From Ruminococcaceae bacterium UBA1767 (GTDB lineage: Bacteria; Bacillota; Clostridia; Oscillospirales; Acutalibacteraceae), in NCBI GenBank assembly GCA_002315505.1, contig DCGX01000073.1, forward strand, positions 1 through 30,576: a DNA stretch of 30,576 nucleotides, written 5' to 3'. Under the pieces are notes generated by a model. It saw nothing but the letters and a program-made list of their open reading frames with translations. It searched no databases and was not told the DNA's origin. The first letter of the stretch is position 1; every line of letters starts with the position of its first letter. Position numbers and translations under genes: made by a program. Positions 24,859-30,576 of this stretch are shown piece by piece.

Positions 24859-25380
24859 ATGATTAAAGAATTTCTTGAAATCGGTCAGATTGTTTCCACT
24901 CACGGAATTAAAGGCGAAATACGTCTTAATCCATGGGCCGACTCCCCTGAATTTGTTAAAAAATTCAAAAAATTTTATACCGATAAAAACGGCAGTAACG
25001 AATTAACGGCAACCACTGTCCGTCCTCATGGTAATGTAGTTATTATCAAGTTTGACGGCATTGATACTGTTGAAAATGCAACGGCAATGCGCAACAAGAT
25101 TCTCTTCATTAAAAGAAGTGATGCAAAGCTCCCGAAGGGCAGCTATTTTATTGAGGAATTAATCGGTTGCGATGTGTTTGATGCTGATGATAATTCTGTC
25201 TGCTACGGAAAAATTACCGATGTCAGCGAAACAGGTGCAAACGATGTGTGGCACATCACAAACGACAAAGGCGAGGAATATCTTATTCCTGCAATTCCGA
25301 GTGTTGTAATCGAAACTGATGTTGAAGAAAACAAGGTTGTTATCCGACCGATGCGAGGTATTTTTGACGATGAGAATTGA
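24859..25380 (+). CDS. rimM: Ribosome maturation factor RimM
   Basis: 173 residues, the usual RimM length, starting at the ATG at 24859; the longer frame to 24799 would include promoter sequence. The N-terminal barrel begins EIGQIVSTHGIKGEIRL, the family hallmark. The C-terminal PRC-barrel carries ELIGCDVF (about 97-104), VWHI and YLIPAIPSVVIETDVEENKV near the end. RimM binds ribosomal protein S19 and assists 16S rRNA processing and 30S head assembly. It overlaps trmD by 11 bases, the conserved rimM-trmD arrangement. rpsP, normally upstream, is absent here. The Shine-Dalgarno is weak. Confidence 0.95.
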   Translation: MIKEFLEIGQIVSTHGIKGEIRLNPWADSPEFVKKFKKFYTDKNGSNELTATTVRPHGNVVIIKFDGIDTVENATAMRNKILFIKRSDAKLPKGSYFIEELIGCDVFDADDNSVCYGKITDVSETGANDVWHITNDKGEEYLIPAIPSVVIETDVEENKVVIRPMRGIFDDEN

Positions 25381-26098
25381 CATAATGACTCTTTTTCCCG
25401 AAATGTGCGAAACGGTTCTTTCGGAAAGTATAATAGGTCGCTCACGCAACAGCGGTCTTGTTGAAATCAACTGTGTGAACATACGTGACTACTCAACTGA
25501 TAAGCACAGAAGAGTTGATGACACCACTTACGGCGGTGGAACAGGAATGATTATGCAGAATCAGCCGATTTACGATTGCTTTTGTGACCTCGAAAATAAA
25601 ATCGGAAAACGACCGCACTTGATTTATATGTCACCGCAGGGCAAAACTCTTACTCAGGAAAGAGTAAAAGAGCTTGCACAAATGGATAACATTGCTCTGC
25701 TTTGCGGACACTATGAGGGCATTGACGAGCGAGTTATCAATGAGATTGTTGACGAAGAAATTTCAATTGGTGACTATGTTCTCACAGGCGGCGAGCTGCC
25801 CGCACTCGTACTTGCCGACAGCATCACGCGTATGCTCCCCGGTGTACTTGCAAGTGATGAAGCCTTTGAAGAGGAAAGTCATTACAACTTTCTTCTTGAA
25901 TATCCGCAGTACACAAGACCATATGAATGGCACGGGCAGACAGTTCCCGATGTTCTTCTTACAGGACACCACGCTAATATTTGCAAATGGCGTCGTGAGC
26001 AGTCGCTTGAACGCACCTATAAAAGACGTCCTGACCTTCTTGAAAAAGCAGAATTAGATAAAAAAGACCTTGAATTTCTAAAGTCGTTGGATGAATAG
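25370..26098 (+). CDS. trmD: tRNA (guanine-N1-)-methyltransferase TrmD
   Basis: 242 residues from the ATG at 25370, overlapping the end of rimM; the first residues MRIDIMTLFPEM match TrmD starts. The SAM-binding trefoil knot is seen in CGHYEGIDERV and YVLTGGELPALVLADSITRM. The C-terminal domain ends with the conserved HANICKWRREQSLERTYKRR region that contacts tRNA. TrmD makes m1G37 in tRNAs reading CNN/GGN-type codons and prevents +1 frameshifting; it is essential in most bacteria. rplS, which usually follows, is missing; a 178-base intergenic region with a new promoter follows instead. Confidence 0.97.
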   Translation: MRIDIMTLFPEMCETVLSESIIGRSRNSGLVEINCVNIRDYSTDKHRRVDDTTYGGGTGMIMQNQPIYDCFCDLENKIGKRPHLIYMSPQGKTLTQERVKELAQMDNIALLCGHYEGIDERVINEIVDEEISIGDYVLTGGELPALVLADSITRMLPGVLASDEAFEEESHYNFLLEYPQYTRPYEWHGQTVPDVLLTGHHANICKWRREQSLERTYKRRPDLLEKAELDKKDLEFLKSLDE

Positions 26099-26212
26099 TT
26101 ATTATCTCATAAAATCCATTTTAAATTTGTAGTCATTATGCACAAATATCAATCTGCGTTTTTTGACATATTTGGATTGAAAGCCGAATTATTTTTTTAA
26201 AGAGTTTATCAG

Positions 26213-26240
26213 TTGACTGGCAAATGTTTTGTGATATAAT
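26213..26240 (+). promoter_or_regulatory. Promoter of the HPr-like gene
   Basis: TTGACT (26213-26218), 16-base spacer, TATAAT (26235-26240) with extended -10 TG-A. The -10 starts a short ATAAT-repeat tract (about three copies), which offers overlapping -10 boxes. Confidence 0.72.
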
Positions 26241-26276
26241 ATAATATAATTATGAATATGGTTGGGAGTTAAAAAT

Positions 26277-26540
26277 ATGTTTGAAAAAGACGTAACTGTT
26301 CAGAATCAGGTCGGCTTGAGCGCTCGTCCTGCCACATTTTTTATTCAGAAAGCTAATTGCTTCAAGTCATCCATCTGGATTGAAAAGGAAGAGAGAAGAG
26401 TAAACGCAAAAAGCCTTCTCGGTGTTCTTTCACTCGGTATTGACGGCGGTACAACAATTAAGGTTATCGCAGCAGGTCCGGACGAAGAACAGGCAGTTGA
26501 AGACCTCGTTAAGCTCGTTAATTCAGGATTTGCAGTTTAA
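26277..26540 (+). CDS. HPr-family protein lacking the active-site histidine (Crh-like)
   Basis: 87 residues from the ATG at 26277, with GGGAG 8 bases upstream; the TTG at 26262 precedes that site. The fold is clear: G13-L-S15-A-R17-P-A-T and N43-A-K-S46-LLGVLSLG. The histidine that HPr uses to receive phosphate from enzyme I is Ser at position 15, whereas the regulatory Ser46, target of HPr kinase, is conserved with its context. This mirrors B. subtilis Crh, which has Gln15 and Ser46 and serves only in CcpA-dependent catabolite control and metabolic signalling. It is therefore probably regulatory, not a PTS phosphocarrier. It has its own promoter and terminator, and no PTS genes are adjacent. 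Confidence 0.88.
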   Translation: MFEKDVTVQNQVGLSARPATFFIQKANCFKSSIWIEKEERRVNAKSLLGVLSLGIDGGTTIKVIAAGPDEEQAVEDLVKLVNSGFAV

Positions 26541-26555
26541 TCAATATAAATAATT

Positions 26556-26584
26556 AAGGGTTGAGTTTTTGCTCAACCCTTTTT
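26556..26584 (+). terminator. Intrinsic terminator of the HPr-like gene
   Basis: A 10-bp stem (AAGGGTTGAG with CTCAACCCTT, loop TTTTTG) ends in a T run. It lies between convergent genes. Confidence 0.88.
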
Positions 26585-26600
26585 CTTATCTGAAAACTAT

Positions 26601-27479
26601 TTATATGAAAAAATTTTTAAGACAATCGTTAAGTAAGTTATCCTGCATTTTTGTGGCAACCATAATTCTATGCCCGTTTTTTGATTTTTCAATATGTCCG
26701 TACCCGTCAGCCGAAAGAAGCATTTCTTCAACGGTAAACTCATTCGGATAAATCGAATAAAGCACAGGCAAGGTGTCATGTAAAACCGCAAAATTATTAC
26801 CAAAGGACAAATTCTTGTTGTAATTATATCGAAGCATTGTAATCATTTCCGAAAAAGTTTTTCTGCTTTCAAGCTCGTCAATCACATCTTTTTTTACTCC
26901 CGTAATCATGGTTAAATCAAGCGGAAAAATTGTGATATTTATTCCGCTTTCAAAGACTTTTTTTACAGCATTTCCGTCACTGAAAAAATTATATTCTGTA
27001 TTAAAATCCTTATTAAATCGGTTAAGTCCACCACCCATTACAAAAACATTCTTGATTTTATTTTTAATCTCACTGTTTTCAATAATAGTCGCAAGTGTCG
27101 TAAGCGGTCCGACTGCGTAATAAATAATCTCGTCACATTCAAGCAATTTTTCTTCAAGTGATTTATAATCCGAAACAGCTCTTTTTCTCGGCGGATATTT
27201 TGCCATCATTTCATCTGCTATATCGGCTAATCCATCTTGTCCGTGAAATGCTCCGCATTCGGGGATTGAGCCGTCAAGCGCACAACTGCATCCATTCACA
27301 AGCTCACCGTCAAGTGAAAGATACTCCGACATTATTTCAAGATTTCTGCTTGTTATTTCCTGTTTATCATTGCCGAAGGTCGCAATAAAATAATCAACAT
27401 TTATCTTCAGCCTTGAGATTAGAAAAAGTGCAAAAGAATCATCTATACCGGGGTCACAATCAAAAACTGTAATCTTCAT
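26601..27479 (-). CDS. Inosine-uridine-preferring nucleoside hydrolase
   Basis: 292 residues. The N-terminal DCDPGIDDSFAL is the calcium-binding DxDxxxDD signature of nucleoside N-ribohydrolases. Also present are AVGPLTTLA (about 121-129), MGGGL (about 148), NTEYNFFSDGNA (160-171; ribose and metal contacts) and LHDTLPV (about 234), in family order. It hydrolyses ribonucleosides to ribose and base for purine/pyrimidine salvage in the cytoplasm; base preference is not readable. GGAGG is upstream of the ATG, and a sigmaA promoter drives it alone. The second calcium-site segment has FFSDGNA where most family members have N-x-DPEAA, a modest variation that may alter specificity. Confidence 0.92.
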   Translation of the reverse strand: MKITVFDCDPGIDDSFALFLISRLKINVDYFIATFGNDKQEITSRNLEIMSEYLSLDGELVNGCSCALDGSIPECGAFHGQDGLADIADEMMAKYPPRKRAVSDYKSLEEKLLECDEIIYYAVGPLTTLATIIENSEIKNKIKNVFVMGGGLNRFNKDFNTEYNFFSDGNAVKKVFESGINITIFPLDLTMITGVKKDVIDELESRKTFSEMITMLRYNYNKNLSFGNNFAVLHDTLPVLYSIYPNEFTVEEMLLSADGYGHIEKSKNGHRIMVATKMQDNLLNDCLKNFFI

Positions 27480-27501
27480 TTCCTTGCCTCCATGGTTTTA
27501 C

Positions 27502-27530
27502 AGTATAGCACAACAAAATTATTAATTCAA
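27502..27530 (-). promoter_or_regulatory. Promoter of the nucleoside hydrolase gene
   Basis: Minus strand: TTGAAT (27530-27525), 17-base spacer, TATACT (27507-27502). Confidence 0.65.
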
Positions 27531-27531
27531 T

Positions 27532-27569
27532 AAAAATAATACCGTTCAAATTAATTTATGAACGGTATT
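27532..27569 (-). terminator. Intrinsic terminator of the phosphatase-nitroreductase-DUF3006 operon
   Basis: An 11-bp stem (AATACCGTTCA with TGAACGGTATT) with a 10-base AT loop; reading on the minus strand it is followed by ATTTTTATT. It also overlaps the promoter region of the next gene on that strand. Confidence 0.85.
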
Positions 27570-27575
27570 AAAAAC

Positions 27576-27776
27576 TTATTCATCAAAAAGACTTTCCTGC
27601 AAATTAAAAATCTTTTCTCTTTTTTTATCGGTTTCTACTTTATCTGCAATAAAGTTTTTACCGATTTTTTTCAGGACATCACCCTCGTGAAATCCTTTAT
27701 TTTTGATTTTAATTTCATTGCCGTCTTCATCAATGCAAATGGCAATTCCTTCTTCGATTCTGTCAACAGAAAGCAT
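27576..27776 (-). CDS. Small DUF3006-like protein
   Basis: 66 residues. MLSVDRIEEGIAICIDEDGNEIKI is a compact beta-hairpin followed by a 'GFHEGDVL' turn and a charged C-terminus, the pattern of the DUF3006 family common in Firmicutes and often beside secreted enzymes. No catalytic residues are evident; function is unknown. Its ATG overlaps the stop codon of the nitroreductase by one base, so the two are translationally coupled and it is last in the operon. Confidence 0.75.
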   Translation of the reverse strand: MLSVDRIEEGIAICIDEDGNEIKIKNKGFHEGDVLKKIGKNFIADKVETDKKREKIFNLQESLFDE

Positions 27777-28318
27777 TATTTTATCACCTGTATTCTGTCA
27801 TCAAATCTCGGCTTCCATTCAGGCTTCTCGTCAGGATATCCGATTGCGATTGCAATCTGAAACTTGTAGCTTTCGGGAATATTCCATTCCCTTCTCCACT
27901 TATATCCTGCTTCGCTGTTTTCCTTAAACAACGCACCTACACTTGCAATAATGCAAGTGCCGAGTCCGAGTCCTTCAGCCGCAAGAACAATGTTTTCACA
28001 CATTATTCCGCTGTCCATATAGCTCTCGTTTTCTGCAAAAATAACTGCAAAGGTCGGAGCATTATGATAAACGGGATTAACATCCCAACGAGTATATGCC
28101 GGAGTATCATATCCGACAAGCTCCTTAAAATCCTTATTCATCTCAACAAGCATTTCCTTGTTCTGAACAAATCGAACGTGGCACGGCTGACCGTTTCTTC
28201 CGCTCGGAGCCTGCTTTGCGGCTTTCATAAGAATATCAAGCTGTTCATCGGAAATCTGCCCAGACTTATACGAACGGATAGTCTGTCTGTTAAGTATTGT
28301 ATTAATCATTTCATTCAT
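27776..28318 (-). CDS. Nitroreductase-family flavoprotein
   Basis: 180 residues. The N-terminus ILNRQTIRSYKSGQISDEQL and AAKQAPSGRNGQPCHVRFV are the FMN-phosphate-binding and ribityl segments of the nitroreductase fold; IMCENIVLAAEGLGLGTCII (about 107-126) is the conserved central helix, and IAIGYPDEKP the C-terminal turn. Such proteins are dimeric FMN oxidoreductases using NAD(P)H; natural substrates vary (quinones, nitroaromatics, flavins). The gene starts 3 bases after the alkaline phosphatase stop and uses GAAGG within that gene's end as Shine-Dalgarno. An ATG at 28309 is a possible alternative. No biochemical link to phosphatase is obvious. Confidence 0.9.
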   Translation of the reverse strand: MNEMINTILNRQTIRSYKSGQISDEQLDILMKAAKQAPSGRNGQPCHVRFVQNKEMLVEMNKDFKELVGYDTPAYTRWDVNPVYHNAPTFAVIFAENESYMDSGIMCENIVLAAEGLGLGTCIIASVGALFKENSEAGYKWRREWNIPESYKFQIAIAIGYPDEKPEWKPRFDDRIQVIK

Positions 28319-28321
28319 AGC

Positions 28322-29434
28322 TTATGCCTTCGGAGCAGGGAACTGCTTTTTGTCAAAGCCCATAACACGGGCAATTTGTGTACTAACCTGACAGTTTTTG
28401 TATGCCTCACCTGTTACAAAGCCTGCATCTGTTGCTGAAACATAAACAGGTACATTTGCAGCTGTGTGGCTGCCTGTTGTGTAGTAGTATTCCTGTGTTT
28501 CTTCATTGTAAGTAATTCCGCCTGTTTCATGGTCTGCAGTAACAACTACGAGTGTGTTTCCGTCAGCCTTTGCAAAATCAAGTGCAACCTGAATAGCCTT
28601 GCTGAATTCAACAACCTGTGCAGTTGAGCCTTCAAAGTTGTTGTTGTGCGAGAACTTATCAATCTGTGCACCCTCAACCATAAGGAAGAAGCCATCTTCG
28701 TCAGCATTGAGAAGCTCGATAGCCTTTGTTGTCATATCAGCGATATATGGTGTATCGTTATCGTTTGTAACATTTGCAAATGCACCAAAATCAAACTGAG
28801 CAAATGAACGGCTTCCTGCTTCAAGATTATTCATCTCTGTTGCAGTTGTGATGTAATCAAAACCGTTTTCCTCGCAGAAGCTCTCAGTAACAGACTCACT
28901 TGCCGCACCCCAGATAAGATTGAGGTCTGAAGTCATCTGGTCGATTGAAATATCCTCTTCCTGATTACGTTTTTCCTCATGAGCAGAGAACGCTGAAGGA
29001 GTAGCACCGCTTGTCTTGTCTGTTGTAACAACACCTGCAGCCTTGCCGTTTTCGATTGCAAGCTCGCAAAGATTCTTCGGAACAGCATAATTGTTTGCAT
29101 CCGGCACAAAGAAATAAACGCCGATACCCTTGTTAAAGGTTCTTGTTCCTGTTGCAAGAGCTGTACCGCCTGCGGCACTGTCCGTAACCTTGTCAGAAGC
29201 ACTACGAGTCTTTGACTGTGAAACAACGGGCATTGTTTCCATTGAAACTTCTGTGTTGCGAATCTTTTTTGTAGCCGCAACTGTGTTGAATCCCATACCG
29301 TCACCGATCATAAGAATAACATTTTTGTAAGTTCTGTAATCCTCATGCTTTGTTGCTTTTGTTCCGGTCATACCGAAAATTGAGCAAAAGAAGAATGTGA
29401 TTGCTGCGAATAATGAAATAATTCCTTTTACCAT
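28322..29434 (-). CDS. phoA: Secreted alkaline phosphatase (PhoA family)
   Basis: 370 residues from the ATG at 29434, which follows GGAGGGG; the upstream start at 29491 has none. N-terminal signal peptide (MVKGIISLFAAITFFFCSIFG..., about 1-27). The catalytic set is complete: D45 in MIGDGMG, nucleophile S86 in DSAAGGTA, E (about 254) in MVEGAQID with the following D and H of IDKFSHNN, D-H in TADHETGG (about 299), and H in GSHTAAN (about 321). It is a zinc/magnesium phosphomonoesterase acting outside the membrane to release phosphate. It is shorter than E. coli PhoA (about 450), as in many clostridia. No Pho box was recognised. First gene of an operon with a nitroreductase and a DUF3006-like gene. 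Confidence 0.94.
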   Translation of the reverse strand: MVKGIISLFAAITFFFCSIFGMTGTKATKHEDYRTYKNVILMIGDGMGFNTVAATKKIRNTEVSMETMPVVSQSKTRSASDKVTDSAAGGTALATGTRTFNKGIGVYFFVPDANNYAVPKNLCELAIENGKAAGVVTTDKTSGATPSAFSAHEEKRNQEEDISIDQMTSDLNLIWGAASESVTESFCEENGFDYITTATEMNNLEAGSRSFAQFDFGAFANVTNDNDTPYIADMTTKAIELLNADEDGFFLMVEGAQIDKFSHNNNFEGSTAQVVEFSKAIQVALDFAKADGNTLVVVTADHETGGITYNEETQEYYYTTGSHTAANVPVYVSATDAGFVTGEAYKNCQVSTQIARVMGFDKKQFPAPKA

Positions 29435-29462
29435 AAAAATCCCCTCCAAAATTAGTGATTTT

Positions 29463-29491
29463 ATTTTATTACATTTAGAAATAAAATACAA
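29463..29491 (-). promoter_or_regulatory. Possible promoter of the alkaline phosphatase operon
   Basis: Minus strand: TTGTAT (29491-29486), 17-base spacer, TAAAAT (29468-29463), in very AT-rich DNA where chance matches are common. Confidence 0.45.
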
Positions 29492-29532
29492 TAAATTTTT
29501 GAAAAATAAGTAAAATAGATAATAATTTAATA

Positions 29533-29561
29533 TTGAAATTGTGCATTTTGTAGTGTATAAT
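29533..29561 (+). promoter_or_regulatory. Promoter of guaA
   Basis: TTGAAA (29533-29538), 17-base spacer, TATAAT (29556-29561). The leader is only about 30 bases, too short for a purine riboswitch. Confidence 0.75.
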
Positions 29562-29596
29562 GTGCGTGTAAATAAATCGTAAAGGAGTTTTAGATT

Positions 29597-30576
29597 ATGG
29601 ATAGTAATGTAAGACCAGAATCAATGGCTCGTATCAATACTCCTGAGCTTGCAAAGGCTTTTATTGACGAGCAGGTAGCAGAAATCAAGGCACAGGTTGG
29701 CGACAAAAAAGTTCTCCTTGCACTTTCGGGCGGAGTTGACTCATCTGTTGTTGCCGCACTTTTAATCAAAGCAATCGGCAAACAGCTTGTTTGTGTTCAT
29801 GTTAATCATGGCTTGCTTCGTAAGGGCGAGCCGGAGCAGGTTATCGAAGTCTTCCAGAATCAGATGAAGGCTAACCTTGTATATGTTGATGCAACAGACC
29901 GTTTTCTTGATAAGCTCGCAGGTGTTGAAGAGCCTGAGAAAAAGAGAAAAATTATCGGTGAAGAGTTCATTCGTGTATTTGAAGAAGAAGCTCGCAAGCT
30001 CGATGATGTAGATTTCCTTGCACAGGGAACAATTTATCCCGACATTCTTGAGAGTAACGGTGTCAAGGCTCATCACAATGTTGGCGGACTTCCCGAGGAT
30101 ATTCACTTTGAAGGTCTTGTTGAGCCGGTTAAGCTCCTTTACAAGGACGAGGTTCGTGTTGTTGGTAAAGAGCTCGGTCTTCCCGACGAGATGGTATATC
30201 GTCAGCCATTCCCAGGTCCGGGTCTCGGTGTTCGTTGCACAGGTGCTATCACTCGTGACAGACTTGAGGCAGTAAGAGAATCAGATGCAATTCTCCGTGA
30301 AGAGTTTGCAAAGAACGGCCTTCAGGGAAAGGTATGGCAGTATTTCACAGCTATTCCTGATATGAAGTCAACAGGTATCAAGGATGGCCAGCGTTATATG
30401 GGCTGGGCAGTTGTAATTCGTGCAGTTAACACAGTTGACGCAGTTGTGGTTACAGTTCCCGAGCTTTCAATGTCACTCCTTTTCAAGATTCGTGACAGAA
30501 TCATCAAGGAAGTTCCCGGTGTAAACCGTGTCCTCTTCGATATGTCAGAGAAGCCGGTTTCAACAATTGAGTGGGA
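29597..30576 (+). CDS. guaA: GMP synthase, free-standing ATP-pyrophosphatase (GuaB-type) subunit
   Basis: 326 codons are visible, ending at TIEW plus two bases; GMP synthases characteristically end TIEWE, so only about the last codon and stop are missing. AAAGGAG lies 9 bases before the ATG. The PP-loop S44-GGVDSS is near the N-terminus, VNHGLLRKGE follows, and the C-terminal dimerisation domain has RQPFPGPGLGVRC. It aminates XMP to GMP using ATP and ammonia. The roughly 190-residue class-I glutamine amidotransferase domain that precedes this region in ordinary bacterial GuaA is absent, and the upstream DNA is promoter, not coding. It therefore resembles the two-subunit (archaeal-type) enzyme and needs a separate amidotransferase subunit or free ammonia. 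Confidence 0.92.
   Translation, partial: MDSNVRPESMARINTPELAKAFIDEQVAEIKAQVGDKKVLLALSGGVDSSVVAALLIKAIGKQLVCVHVNHGLLRKGEPEQVIEVFQNQMKANLVYVDATDRFLDKLAGVEEPEKKRKIIGEEFIRVFEEEARKLDDVDFLAQGTIYPDILESNGVKAHHNVGGLPEDIHFEGLVEPVKLLYKDEVRVVGKELGLPDEMVYRQPFPGPGLGVRCTGAITRDRLEAVRESDAILREEFAKNGLQGKVWQYFTAIPDMKSTGIKDGQRYMGWAVVIRAVNTVDAVVVTVPELSMSLLFKIRDRIIKEVPGVNRVLFDMSEKPVSTIEW

Noticed and set aside
26235..26252. ATAAT tandem repeat as a phase-variable microsatellite
   Set aside because: Only about three units, and they coincide with a functional -10 box; too short to argue for slippage switching.
26099..26276. Terminator for trmD or structured RNA in the gap before the HPr-like gene
   Set aside because: Only weak short complementarities (such as CAATC/GATTG) were found; beyond the promoter I see nothing I can support.
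29435..29596. Possible purine riboswitch or amidotransferase coding upstream of guaA
   Set aside because: The leader is about 30 bases after the promoter, contains no purine-aptamer features, and no open frame with GATase motifs is present.

Overview
The window reads as chromosomal DNA of a low-GC, anaerobic, probably gut-dwelling clostridium of the Oscillospirales (Ruminococcus / [Eubacterium] siraeum-like). Support comes from a secreted leucine-rich-repeat protein ending in a type I dockerin, a rubredoxin-first ('reverse') rubrerythrin next to a PerR-like regulator, clostridial small families (DUF6514-like, DUF3006-like, BioY) and strong Shine-Dalgarno sites throughout. The genus is an inference.

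Layout. 1-690 (minus): perR-rubrerythrin peroxide-defence pair with a Fur-type operator at the start of transcription; rubrerythrin runs off the left edge. 776-3841 (minus): BspA-like LRR-dockerin surface protein with a perfect consensus promoter. 4000-8316: two convergent pairs, a GH109-like Gfo/Idh/MocA protein plus EamA transporter (plus) facing a cytoplasmic sialidase-like beta-propeller plus MFS transporter (minus), together resembling a small glycan or sugar-derivative utilisation locus. 8514-10815 (plus): APC permease and amidohydrolase, each with its own promoter. 10867-22089 (minus): one intact 11.2-kb gene for a 3740-residue secreted protein, over a third of the window, with a duplicated N-terminal module, a chain of InlB-like beta-repeats, beta-sandwich segments and helical spacers but no visible wall anchor. 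22268-24475 (plus): small six-cysteine ferredoxin-thioredoxin-reductase-like protein overlapping bioY, then an SLC13/ArsB-type ion transporter behind a structured leader with an intrinsic terminator. 24574-26540 (plus): DUF6514-like gene, rimM-trmD, and an HPr paralogue with Ser in place of the phosphorylated His15 (Crh-like). 26601-29434 (minus): nucleoside hydrolase, then a secreted alkaline phosphatase-nitroreductase-DUF3006 operon. 29597-end (plus): a free-standing ATP-pyrophosphatase subunit of GMP synthase, cut about 4 bases before its end.

The strongest leads are the giant exported protein, the switch-like leader at 23047-23188, the Crh-like HPr, the split GMP synthase, and the GH109-like/sialidase-like locus. 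No tRNA, rRNA, CRISPR array, insertion sequence or prophage was seen. No gene-free stretch exceeds 200 bases. Start codons were often moved downstream of the longest ORF because the Shine-Dalgarno sequence dictates it.
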